64,000 nucleotides of DNA from Sphingosinicella ginsenosidimutans. GTDB lineage: Bacteria > Pseudomonadota > Alphaproteobacteria > Sphingomonadales > Sphingomonadaceae. Location of the stretch: NCBI RefSeq assembly GCF_007995055.1, contig NZ_VOQQ01000001.1, forward strand, positions 744,001-808,000. The letters run 5' to 3'. A model generated the notes under the pieces. The model was not told where the DNA came from, did no database searches, and saw only the letters and a program-made list of their open reading frames with translations. Of the stretch, positions 7,890-15,701 are shown piece by piece (position 1 is the first letter of the stretch; every line of letters begins with the position of its first letter). The translations under genes and the position numbers were made by a program.

Positions 7890-9506
7890 GTGGTCGCGAT
7901 CGTCGCGACGCTTCTCGTCTCGATCGGCCTGTGCATCGCCGGAATAATGTTGCGCGACACGGCCTCGCCGTGGATCGGCCGCGGCCTCTTCATCCTCGGC
8001 CTTCTCCTGTTCGCCGGCGGGCTCGGCGTGGCGGCCCTGGGGCGGCGCGCGGCGACGGACGGCGCACCCTCGCGCACCGGCTCGCTCACGAGGCGGATGA
8101 TCGGCATTTCCGCGTTGTGGATCGTCCTCCTGCTCGGGCTCGGCGGCTATACGCTCGATCGCGTGCTGACCTCGGCGGTGACCGCCAATTTCGACGCCCA
8201 GCTCGATTATGTGCTGACCCAGATGATCGGATCGTCGGACATCGGCCCGGATGGCGAGGTGCTGTTCACCCGCCAGCCCGCCGACCAGCGCTTTCTGGAG
8301 CCCTATTCGGGCCTTTACTACCAGATCAGCGGCGCCGGCTTCGATCCGTTCAAGTCGCGCTCGCTGTGGGATCGGCAGCTCACGGTCGAGCCCGGCCATG
8401 TCGATGCCGACGCGCACGCTTATGACAGCGGCGAGTTCGCCGACGAGAAGCTCAGGATCGTCGAGCGCGACGTGCGTCTGCCCGGATCGCCGGTGCGCTG
8501 GCGCTTCCAGATCGCGCAGAGCCGCGACGCGCTCGACGCGCAGATCGGGGTGCTGCGGCGGATCCTGGTCCGCTCCTTCGGCCTGCTCGGCCTCGGCCTG
8601 ATCGCGCTCGCCGCGATCCAGGCGATCTACGGCCTGTGGCCGCTGCGCCGCGTCCGCCGCTCGATCGTCGCGATCCGATCGGGCGAGAAGGCCCGGATCG
8701 ACGAGCGGCTCCCGCGCGAGATCGCCCCGCTTGTCGAGGAGCTCAATGCGCTGCTCGAACATAACGAGACCCAGGCGGAGGAGGCGCGGCGCCATGCCGG
8801 CAACCTTGCCCATGCGCTGAAGACCCCGCTCACCGTCATCAACAACGAGGCGATGGCGCGCAGCCCCGATCTGCCCGACACCGTGATCCGCGAGGCGCGC
8901 ACGATGCGCCGGCAGGTCGATCACCACCTCGCCCGCGCCCGCGCCATCGGCCGGCGCTCCTCCGCCCAGGCGCGCGCGGTCGTGTGGGAATCGCTGGAGG
9001 CGGTGGAGCGCGCCGTGTCGCGCATGTACGAGAACGTGACCGTCGATCTCACGGGGGATCGGAGCGCCGTCGTCCGGGCCGAGCGACAGGATCTCGACGA
9101 AATGCTTGGCAATCTCATCGAAAACGCCGCCAAATATGGCAATGGCCGCGTCTTCGTGACGGTGAAGGGCGGCGGCGCGTGGGTCGAGATCGAGGTCGAG
9201 GATGACGGACCGGGCATTCCGGAGGCCGAGCGCGAGGCGATCTTCGGGCGCGGCAAGCGGCTGGATACCGGCAAGCCGGGCACCGGGCTCGGCCTCGGCA
9301 TCGTTCGCGACGTCGCCGAAATCTATGGCGGCGAGGTCCGGCTCGAGGAGAGCGAGGATCTGGGCGGCCTGCTCGTCCGGCTGAAGCTGCCGCCGGCGGA
9401 GATGACCGCGCTGATGCTGCCGTCCGGGCGGACCGGGCTGGTCCTCCCGGCACAGCGCACCGGACTCTCGCTTCCGGTCGGCCGCCGCAAGCCGCCGAGA
9501 AGCTGA
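7890..9506 (+). CDS. PhoQ-like membrane sensor histidine kinase
   Basis: 538 residues from GTG 7890. The N-terminus holds two hydrophobic segments (VVAIVATLLVSIGLCIAGI and a second around residues 30-50) before the more usual kinase start near SLTRRMIGISALWIVLLLGL; a periplasmic sensor of ~140 residues and another membrane helix follow. Then come a HAMP-like linker (PLRRVRRSIVAIRSGEKARI), the phospho-acceptor His308 in HALKTPL, the N box LGNLIENAAKYG, and ATP-binding motifs DDGPGIP and GTGLGLGIV. The true start is uncertain: no ATG overlaps the regulator stop, and a CTG overlapping it is in frame. The last ~25 residues contain two and a half copies of an LPxxRTGL motif, which is unusual. Confidence 0.92.
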   Translation: MVAIVATLLVSIGLCIAGIMLRDTASPWIGRGLFILGLLLFAGGLGVAALGRRAATDGAPSRTGSLTRRMIGISALWIVLLLGLGGYTLDRVLTSAVTANFDAQLDYVLTQMIGSSDIGPDGEVLFTRQPADQRFLEPYSGLYYQISGAGFDPFKSRSLWDRQLTVEPGHVDADAHAYDSGEFADEKLRIVERDVRLPGSPVRWRFQIAQSRDALDAQIGVLRRILVRSFGLLGLGLIALAAIQAIYGLWPLRRVRRSIVAIRSGEKARIDERLPREIAPLVEELNALLEHNETQAEEARRHAGNLAHALKTPLTVINNEAMARSPDLPDTVIREARTMRRQVDHHLARARAIGRRSSAQARAVVWESLEAVERAVSRMYENVTVDLTGDRSAVVRAERQDLDEMLGNLIENAAKYGNGRVFVTVKGGGAWVEIEVEDDGPGIPEAEREAIFGRGKRLDTGKPGTGLGLGIVRDVAEIYGGEVRLEESEDLGGLLVRLKLPPAEMTALMLPSGRTGLVLPAQRTGLSLPVGRRKPPRS

Positions 9507-9554
9507 GCCGGCCGCCTCTTGCCTTTGCCACGGCCGGGGCGCAGAGCGCAGCCG

Positions 9555-10568
9555 ATGACTGCCACCGTCCATCCCATCGGCGCCGTGCGCGCGGCCTCGC
9601 TCGACCCGATCGTGCAGCTCGTGGCGGCCGATCTCAACCATGTAAACGCGGTGATCCTCGATCGCATGCAGAGCGAGGTCGCGCTGATCCCCGAGCTTGC
9701 GGGGCACCTGATCGCCGGCGGCGGCAAGAGGATGCGGCCGATGCTGACGCTCGCCTGCGCGCGGTTGCTCGACTATCAGGGGTCGCGCCACCACAAGCTC
9801 GCCGCGGCGGTCGAGTTCATCCACACCGCCACCTTGCTCCACGACGACGTGGTCGATGGATCGGGCCTGCGGCGCGGGCGGCGGACGGCCAACATCATCT
9901 GGGGCAATCCCGCGAGCGTCCTCGTCGGCGATTTCCTCTTTTCGCGCAGCTTCGAGCTGATGGTGGAGGACGGCAGCCTCAAGGTGCTGAAGATTCTCTC
10001 CCGCGCCTCCAGCGTGATCGCGGAGGGCGAGGTCGATCAGCTGACCGCCCAGCGCCGGATCGAGACGGGCGAAGACCATTATCTCGAGATCATCGCCGCA
10101 AAGACCGCCGCGCTCTTCGCCGCCGCCTGCCGGATCGCGGCGGTGGTCGCCGAGCGCGAGGAAGCGGTGGAGGAGGCGCTGGACGCCTATGGCCGCAATC
10201 TCGGCGTCGCCTTCCAGCTCGTCGACGACGCGATCGACTATGCCTCCGACGCGAAGACGATGGGCAAGGGCGTGGGCGACGATTTCCGCGACGGCAAGGT
10301 CACGCTCCCCGTCATCCTCGCTTACGCGCGCGGCACCGGGGAGGAGCGCGAGTTCTGGCGCGAGGCGATCGCCGGCCGCCGCGCGGGCGACGAGGATCTG
10401 GCCCACGCCATCCGCCTGATCGAGCGGCACGACGCCATTTCCGACACGCTTGAGCGGGCGCGCCATTATGGCCGCCGCGCGATCGACGCGCTCGGTCCCT
10501 TCCCCGCCGGGCGCGCCCGATCGGCGCTGGTCGAAGCGGTCGAATTCGCGATCGCGCGCGCCTACTGA
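9555..10568 (+). CDS. ispB: Long-chain polyprenyl diphosphate synthase (ubiquinone side chain)
   Basis: 337 residues with the two aspartate-rich motifs of trans-prenyltransferases: LLHDDVVDGS (first DDxxD, flanked by RRGRRTAN) and QLVDDAIDY (second). It also has GGGKRMRPML, the conserved substrate-binding lysine and arginine. It elongates farnesyl or geranyl diphosphate with isopentenyl diphosphate, most likely to the octa- or decaprenyl chain for ubiquinone; sphingomonads use Q-10. Chain length cannot be determined from the motifs by eye. The chosen start, ATG 9555 (MTATVHPIG), begins at the usual family N-terminus; an upstream ATG at 9519 gives a basic extension that looks non-coding. A tiny membrane-protein gene follows by 1 bp. 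Confidence 0.9.
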   Translation: MTATVHPIGAVRAASLDPIVQLVAADLNHVNAVILDRMQSEVALIPELAGHLIAGGGKRMRPMLTLACARLLDYQGSRHHKLAAAVEFIHTATLLHDDVVDGSGLRRGRRTANIIWGNPASVLVGDFLFSRSFELMVEDGSLKVLKILSRASSVIAEGEVDQLTAQRRIETGEDHYLEIIAAKTAALFAAACRIAAVVAEREEAVEEALDAYGRNLGVAFQLVDDAIDYASDAKTMGKGVGDDFRDGKVTLPVILAYARGTGEEREFWREAIAGRRAGDEDLAHAIRLIERHDAISDTLERARHYGRRAIDALGPFPAGRARSALVEAVEFAIARAY

Positions 10569-10569
10569 C

Positions 10570-10755
10570 ATGCTCCGCCGGCCGTTGAGGAGCGGGCTCG
10601 ACCGGATCGGCCCCTTCCATCCCTATCTCGTCTTCGCCGCCGTCCTGCTGCTCGATCTCGCCGCGGCGCTCGCGATCCTGACCGGCATCCTGTGGGCGTG
10701 CGACAAGACCGAGGACGTGATCTCCCCGGGCGGCACGGAATGGCTGCCCTTCTAG
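10570..10755 (+). CDS. Small single-span membrane protein, unknown
   Basis: 61 residues starting at ATG 10570, one base after the ispB stop. It reads MLRRPLRSGLDRIGPFHPYL, then one hydrophobic segment (VFAAVLLLDLAAALAILTGIL) around residues 22-42 and a short acidic tail. It overlaps the MATE gene start by 16 bp, so translation of ispB, this gene and MATE is probably coupled. I do not recognise a family. Support comes from the tight spacing on both sides and the clear membrane segment; it could still be a translated leader with no function of its own. Confidence 0.55.
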   Translation: MLRRPLRSGLDRIGPFHPYLVFAAVLLLDLAAALAILTGILWACDKTEDVISPGGTEWLPF

Positions 10756-12134
10756 AGCCGTCGACGCCCGAGACCGGATTCCGAAGCGAGCTCGGCGCAA
10801 CCGCCCGGCTCGCGCTGCCGCTGATCCTCGGCGGCTTCGCGCAGATGGCGATCAACACGGTCGATGTGCTGATCCTCGGCCGCTACGACGTCGCCGCGCT
10901 CGCCGCCTCGGCGCTGGCGCTCAACCTTCTGTGGGCGATGGCGATCTTCGGGATCGGCGTGGTCACCGCCGCCTCGCCGCTGATCGCCGCCGAACGCGGG
11001 CGGCGGCCTTATTCGGTGCGCGAGGTGCGCCGCACCGTCCGCCAGGCCTGGTGGGCATCGGCCCTGCTGTGCGTGCCGATCTGGCTGGTCGCCTGGCATG
11101 CCGAGGCGGTGTTCGCCCTGCTCGGCCAGGAGCCCGCCCTGTCCCGGGCCGCCGCCGGCTTCCTCAGGATCGCGATGTGGGGCACGCTGCCCTTCCTCCT
11201 CTATGTCGTGCTGCGGCTCTACGTGACGTCGCTCGAACGGCCGGTCTGGGGCCTGGTGGTCACCGCCGGGGGAGTCGCCTTCAACGCACTCTCCTGCTGG
11301 ACGCTCGTCTTCGGCCATTTCGGCTTTCCCGAGCTCGGCCTCACCGGCGCGGCGATCGCCAATTTCCTCGCCAACCTGTTTCTCTTCCTTGGCATGGCGA
11401 CGGTCGTCTCGAGCGTCCGCCGCTTCCGGCGCTACCGCCTGTTCGGGCGCTTCTGGCGATCCGATTGGCCGCGCTTTCGCGAGTTGCTGCGGCTCGGTCT
11501 GCCGATCGGCGTCACGCTGGCGCTGGAAATCACGATCTTCAACGCGGCGGTGTTCCTCATGGGCCTGATCGACCGCGCCTCGCTCGCCGCCCATGCGATC
11601 GCGATCCAGATCGCCGCGCTCGCCTTCCAGCTGCCGTTCGGCATCGCCCAGGCGGCGACGGTCCGCGTCGGCCTGTTCCACGGCCGCGGCGACCGCGCCG
11701 GCATCGCCCGCGCCGGCCATGCCGCGCTGTCGCTCGGGCTCGGCGCGGCGATCCTGCTTTCGCTCGGCATCGCGCTCGGCAGCGAGGGGCTGACCGGCCT
11801 CTTCCTCGGCCGCGAGACGCAAGCCGATCGCCAGGTCTTCGATCTCACGATCAGCTTCCTGTGGGTCGCCGCCTGGTTCCAGCTTTTCGACGGCGCGCAG
11901 ACGATCGGCGCGGGGATGCTTCGCGGCATCCAGGACACGCGCTGGCCGATGGCCTATGCCGCCTTCGGCTATTGGGTGGTCGGGATCATCGTCGCGGTCT
12001 GGCTCGGCTTCCACACCCATTTGCGCGGCGTCGGCATCTGGATCGGGCTTGCCAGCGGGCTCGCGGCCGTCGCCGCGCTGATGCTCGGCCGCTGGGCGCT
12101 GCGCGACCGGCTGAGGCTCGGCGCGGCGGGATGA
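10740..12134 (+). CDS. MATE-family multidrug/sodium antiporter
   Basis: 464 residues, about 12 hydrophobic helices. The beginning is LALPLILGGFAQMAINTVDVLILGR, the MATE pattern with the conserved polar residues in helix 1 and the M..D.. region. Later, QLPFGIAQAATVRVGLFHGRG and LFDGAQTIGAGMLRGIQDTRWPM match the second-half repeat of NorM-type transporters. It should export organic cations or other compounds using a sodium or proton gradient at the inner membrane. ATG 10740 lies inside the upstream 61-codon gene and the stop overlaps hrpB by ATGA, so this is a translationally coupled run of genes. Confidence 0.92.
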   Translation: MAALLEPSTPETGFRSELGATARLALPLILGGFAQMAINTVDVLILGRYDVAALAASALALNLLWAMAIFGIGVVTAASPLIAAERGRRPYSVREVRRTVRQAWWASALLCVPIWLVAWHAEAVFALLGQEPALSRAAAGFLRIAMWGTLPFLLYVVLRLYVTSLERPVWGLVVTAGGVAFNALSCWTLVFGHFGFPELGLTGAAIANFLANLFLFLGMATVVSSVRRFRRYRLFGRFWRSDWPRFRELLRLGLPIGVTLALEITIFNAAVFLMGLIDRASLAAHAIAIQIAALAFQLPFGIAQAATVRVGLFHGRGDRAGIARAGHAALSLGLGAAILLSLGIALGSEGLTGLFLGRETQADRQVFDLTISFLWVAAWFQLFDGAQTIGAGMLRGIQDTRWPMAYAAFGYWVVGIIVAVWLGFHTHLRGVGIWIGLASGLAAVAALMLGRWALRDRLRLGAAG

Positions 12135-14623
12135 CGGGCCTTCCGATCCACGCGGTCCTGCCCGATCTTCTCGCCACGCTGCGGGATCGCCCCAATGCGG
12201 TGCTCGTCGCCCCGCCCGGCGCCGGCAAGACCACCGCCGTCGCCCCGGCCCTGCTCGCCGAGCCCTGGTGCGAGGGCGAAATCCTGCTCCTTTCCCCGCG
12301 CCGCCTCGCCGCCCGCGCCGCCGCCGAGCGGATGGCCGAGCTTGCGGGGGAGCCGGCGGGCAAGACCATCGGCTATGCGACGCGCCTCGACAGCAAGCGA
12401 TCGGCGGCGACCCGGGTCACCGTCCTCACCGAGGGCATTTTCCTGAAGCGGATCCAGGCCGATCCCGAGCTGACGGGCGTCTCGGCGGTGCTGTTCGACG
12501 AGATTCACGAGCGCAGCCTCGACAGCGATTTCGGCCTCGCCCTCGCGCTCGACGCGCAGGGCGCGCTGCGGCCCGACCTCAGGCTCGTCGCCATGTCGGC
12601 GACGCTCGACGGGGCGCGCGTCTCCGCGCTGATGGGCGACGCCCCGGTGGTCGAGAGCGAGGGCCGCGGCTTCCCGCTCAGCATCACCCATCTCGGCCGG
12701 CGGGCCGAGGCGCGGATCGAGGATGAAATGGCGAGCGCGATCCGCCGCGCGCTGGCCGAGGCCGAAGGCGGCCTGCTGGCCTTCCTCCCCGGCGTCGCGG
12801 AGATCGAGCGCACAGCCGAGCGGCTGGACCCGCTGCCCGCCGGCGTCGTGCTCCATCGCCTCCACGGCAGCCTCGATCCGGCCGCCCAGCGCGCCGCGAT
12901 CGCGCCGTCGCCGCCGGGCGTCCGCAAGCTCGTCCTCGCCACCTCGATCGCCGAGACCAGCCTGACGCTCGATGGCGTGCGGATCGTCGTCGATTCCGGC
13001 CTCGCGCGTCGCCCCCGCTACGATCGCGCGGCGGGCCTCACCCGGCTCGTCACCGAGCGGGCGAGCCAGGCCGCCGTCGCGCAGCGCGCGGGCCGCGCCG
13101 GGCGGCAGGGGCCGGGCCAGGTCTACCGCCTGTGGGAAGAGGCGGCGACGGCGGCGCTGCCGCGCTTCGATCCGCCGGAGATATTGGAGGCCGATCTGTC
13201 CGCGCTGCTGCTCGATTGCGCGCTGTGGGGCGTCGCCGATCCGCGCACGCTGCGCTGGCTCGATCCACCCCCGCGCGCCGCGATCGACGAGGCGCGGACG
13301 CGGCTGACGGCGCTCGGCGCGCTCGACCAAGGCGCCCGTCCGACTCCGCACGGCCAGGCGATCGCCGATCTGCCGCTGCCGCCGCGCCTCGCCCATATGC
13401 TGATCGAGGCGGACGCGCGGGGATGGGGCGAGACGGCGGCCGACGTCGCCGTGCTGCTCTCCGAGCGCGGGCTTGGCGGCAATGACGCCGACCTCGAGCT
13501 CCGCCTGAGGCGCTGGCGCGGCGAGAAGGGCAAGCGCGCGCAAGCCGCCCGGGGGCTTGCGCGCAACTGGCTTACGCTGGCCCGCTCGTCCCGGGCGACG
13601 TCGCGGGACGCCGGCGCCGGGGCCGGGGAAGGCCCTTCGAGGGCTCTCGGGCAAGGCGAGATTGGCGGATGCGTCGCGCTCGCCTTTCCCGACCGTGTGT
13701 CGAAGCGACGCGACTCCTCCGGCGCCGACTGGATCAGCGTCGGCGGGCGCGGCTTCCGGCTCGATCCCGCCTCGCCGCTGGCCCGCGAAGACTGGCTGGC
13801 GGTGGCGGAGGTCGGCGGCGCCGCGTCGGGCGCGCGCATCCTCGCCGCCGCGCCGATCGATCAGGCGGGCGTCGAGGCACTGTTCGCGGACCGGATCCGC
13901 GAAGGCACGGATGTCGGCTTCGATCCCGCCACCGGCGGCGTGCGCGCCAGCCACGGGCGGCGGCTCGGCGCGATCCTCCTGTCCGGCGGCCAGGACAGCC
14001 GCGCCGATCCGGCCATGATCGAGGCGGCTCTGTTGGAGGGGGTGCGCGTCCATGGCCTCGATCGGCTGCCGTGGAGCGAGGGGGCACGCGCGCTGCGCCG
14101 CCGCGCCGCCTTTGCGCGCCAGGCCGATGCGTCGATTCCCGATCTGTCGGACGAGGCGTTGCTCGCCACGCTCGACGACTGGCTTCCCCCCGCGCTCGCC
14201 GGCCGCCGACGGCTCGCCGAGATCGATCCCGCCGCCTTGTCCGGTGCGCTGGACGGCCTGCTCGGCTGGGACGCCCGCCAGGCGATCGACCGCCTCGCCC
14301 CGAGCCATTTCACGACCCCGGCGGGCAGCACCCATGCGATCGATTATGATGCCGAGGCGGGCCCGACCGTCACCGCGCGCGTCCAGGCCTTTTTCGGCCT
14401 TGCCGAGCATCCCCGGGCCGGCGGGACGCCGCTCGTCCTCGCACTGACCTCGCCCGCCGGGCGGCCGATCCAGACGACGCGAGACCTGCCCGGCTTCTGG
14501 CGCGGCAGCTGGGCCGCCGTCGCGAAGGAGATGCGCGGGCGCTATCCAAAGCACCCCTGGCCCGACGATCCCGCGGCCGCCGATCCGACCTTGCGGACCA
14601 AGCGCGCCTCCTCGCGCGCCTGA
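12131..14623 (+). CDS. hrpB: ATP-dependent RNA helicase HrpB
   Basis: 830 residues, the usual HrpB length. DEAH-box motifs run in order: VLVAPPGAGKTT (Walker A, residues ~24-35), LLLSPRRLAARAAA (Ia), LFDEIHERS (II, DEIH), MSATLDG (III), LVLATSIAETSLT (V) and QRAGRAGR (VI). The C-terminal HrpB region is recognisable (AIDRLAPSHFTTPAGS, GRPIQTTRDLPGFWRGSWA, RGRYPKHPWPDDP). It probably remodels RNA or ribonucleoprotein; its physiological role is poorly defined in the family. A Gly/Ala/Ser-rich stretch at about residues 484-510 (13580-13660) looks like a local insertion relative to homologues. It starts inside the MATE stop codon (ATGA). Confidence 0.94.
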   Translation: MTGLPIHAVLPDLLATLRDRPNAVLVAPPGAGKTTAVAPALLAEPWCEGEILLLSPRRLAARAAAERMAELAGEPAGKTIGYATRLDSKRSAATRVTVLTEGIFLKRIQADPELTGVSAVLFDEIHERSLDSDFGLALALDAQGALRPDLRLVAMSATLDGARVSALMGDAPVVESEGRGFPLSITHLGRRAEARIEDEMASAIRRALAEAEGGLLAFLPGVAEIERTAERLDPLPAGVVLHRLHGSLDPAAQRAAIAPSPPGVRKLVLATSIAETSLTLDGVRIVVDSGLARRPRYDRAAGLTRLVTERASQAAVAQRAGRAGRQGPGQVYRLWEEAATAALPRFDPPEILEADLSALLLDCALWGVADPRTLRWLDPPPRAAIDEARTRLTALGALDQGARPTPHGQAIADLPLPPRLAHMLIEADARGWGETAADVAVLLSERGLGGNDADLELRLRRWRGEKGKRAQAARGLARNWLTLARSSRATSRDAGAGAGEGPSRALGQGEIGGCVALAFPDRVSKRRDSSGADWISVGGRGFRLDPASPLAREDWLAVAEVGGAASGARILAAAPIDQAGVEALFADRIREGTDVGFDPATGGVRASHGRRLGAILLSGGQDSRADPAMIEAALLEGVRVHGLDRLPWSEGARALRRRAAFARQADASIPDLSDEALLATLDDWLPPALAGRRRLAEIDPAALSGALDGLLGWDARQAIDRLAPSHFTTPAGSTHAIDYDAEAGPTVTARVQAFFGLAEHPRAGGTPLVLALTSPAGRPIQTTRDLPGFWRGSWAAVAKEMRGRYPKHPWPDDPAAADPTLRTKRASSRA

Positions 14624-14871
14624 CACGCGTCCGCTTTCGAACGCGCGGGCGTCCGTATCCGGACGGCACGTTGCCGCCGCCCGGTTCCGCGACCGCCCAA
14701 TGCTTGGCGCAGACCACCGCAATTCGGCGATTTTTCAAGGGATTTTCGCGCGTTCGTAAAGCTAAGTCACTGAAATCCAAGTGCGCCACTGTTTGGCATG
14801 ACTAATGCAGCAACACAGGTGCGGGCGACGTCCGCCCGCATGACCGAAACGTTGAACAAGAGGGACTCCCA

Positions 14872-15132
14872 ATGAGCACGATCCGCCACCTGAGCCGCCA
14901 CGCCGCCGTCGCAGCCGCCGGCCTCATGCTTGCCGGCCTCGCCGTTCCGGCGTCCGCCAACGAAGCCGCTCCCGCCCAGGGACGGGCACAGCACCAGTCC
15001 GCCCAACGCAACGATCGGGACCAGCGTGAGATCTGCGTGCGCACCACGATCACCGGCTCGCGCATGGTGAAGCGCATCTGCAAGACCGCCGCGGAATGGG
15101 AAGCCGAGGGCGGTCTTCCGACCGACGAATAA
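14872..15132 (+). CDS. Small secreted protein of unknown function
   Basis: 86 residues: a signal peptide to about residue 30 (HAAVAAAGLMLAGLAVPASA), a short Gln/Arg-rich linker, and a conserved-looking core EICVRTTITGSRMVKRICKT with two cysteines, then AAEWEAEGGLPTDE. The two cysteines could form a disulfide in the periplasm. Similar short proteins with an ICV...ICKT core are common hypothetical proteins in sphingomonads, but the function is not known to me. The start follows AAGAGGGACTCCC, a good ribosome-binding site, and the gene ends before a clear rho-independent terminator, so it is probably a single-gene transcript. Confidence 0.75.
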   Translation: MSTIRHLSRHAAVAAAGLMLAGLAVPASANEAAPAQGRAQHQSAQRNDRDQREICVRTTITGSRMVKRICKTAAEWEAEGGLPTDE

Positions 15133-15184
15133 TCCTCCGGTTCTTCAGGGGGCGATCGACTTCCTCCGCAGCGGCGGAGGCCAT

Positions 15185-15213
15185 GGGGCGGCGCAGCGGC
15201 GTCGCCCCTTTTT
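15185..15213 (+). terminator. Rho-independent terminator
   Basis: GGGGCGGCG at 15185-15193 pairs with CGTCGCCCC at 15200-15208 (one G-T pair) and is followed by a run of T to 15213. It terminates the small secreted-protein gene ending at 15132. Confidence 0.75.
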
Positions 15214-15268
15214 GCTCGCCGCCCGCGCCCCATATGGGGGCATGACAGACAGGCAGGGTTCAGGAAAA

Positions 15269-15682
15269 ATGGCGCACGCCGCATCGATGGCCGGCCGCAA
15301 GTCGCTCCTCTGGTTGGGATTGTTCGTCGCGGCCGGCGCATTCGTGCAAGGCCCGGCCTTCGCCGGCGATCCGCCCCCCGACCGCGAGATCAGCCTTGTC
15401 GTCTACGGCAATGATGCCTGTCCCCCGCCCCGTGACGAGGATGAGGTGGTGGTCTGTGCCCGCCGTCCCGAGGAAGAGCGCTATCGAATTCCGCCAGCGC
15501 TTCGCCATAGCGACGATCGCCGCACCGAGGTTGCCTGGGGCACCGCCAACGCCCAGCTCGAGCAGGAACAGGCCTATACCCGGCCGAACAGCTGCTCACC
15601 CGTGGGCAGCTTCGGCCAGAGCGGCTGCGCGCAGCAGATGATCAACCAATGGTTTGCGGACCGCGCCGCCCGCCGGCGCTGA
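15269..15682 (+). CDS. Secreted hypothetical protein
   Basis: 137 residues from ATG 15269, with a signal peptide (GRKSLLWLGLFVAAGAFVQG, cleavage probably near PAFA-GD). The mature part starts with a Pro/Asp-rich region and CPPPRDEDEVVVCARRPEEE, and a second pair of cysteines lies near the C-terminus (NSCSPVGSFGQSGCAQQM). An acidic segment between two cysteines followed by RRPEEERYRIP is a pattern I have seen in hypothetical proteins of this order; no function can be given. ATG 15242 is an alternative start in the same frame, giving nine more residues; neither has a strong ribosome-binding site. It is convergent with the GGDEF/EAL gene, with a 19-bp gap. Confidence 0.65.
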   Translation: MAHAASMAGRKSLLWLGLFVAAGAFVQGPAFAGDPPPDREISLVVYGNDACPPPRDEDEVVVCARRPEEERYRIPPALRHSDDRRTEVAWGTANAQLEQEQAYTRPNSCSPVGSFGQSGCAQQMINQWFADRAARRR

Positions 15683-15701
15683 GCCTGGCTGAGCGTCGGG
15701 A

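Noticed and set aside
7815..10571. 918-codon open frame on the minus strand
   Set aside because: It overlaps the histidine kinase and polyprenyl synthase genes antisense; composition is that of a GC-rich shadow frame with no recognisable motif.
14640..14690. Terminator after hrpB (CGTCCG...CGGACG)
   Set aside because: A 6-bp stem with a 4-base loop is present but no T-run follows, so intrinsic termination is not supported.
11969..14722. 917-codon open frame on the minus strand
   Set aside because: Antisense to hrpB, which has all helicase motifs; shadow frame.
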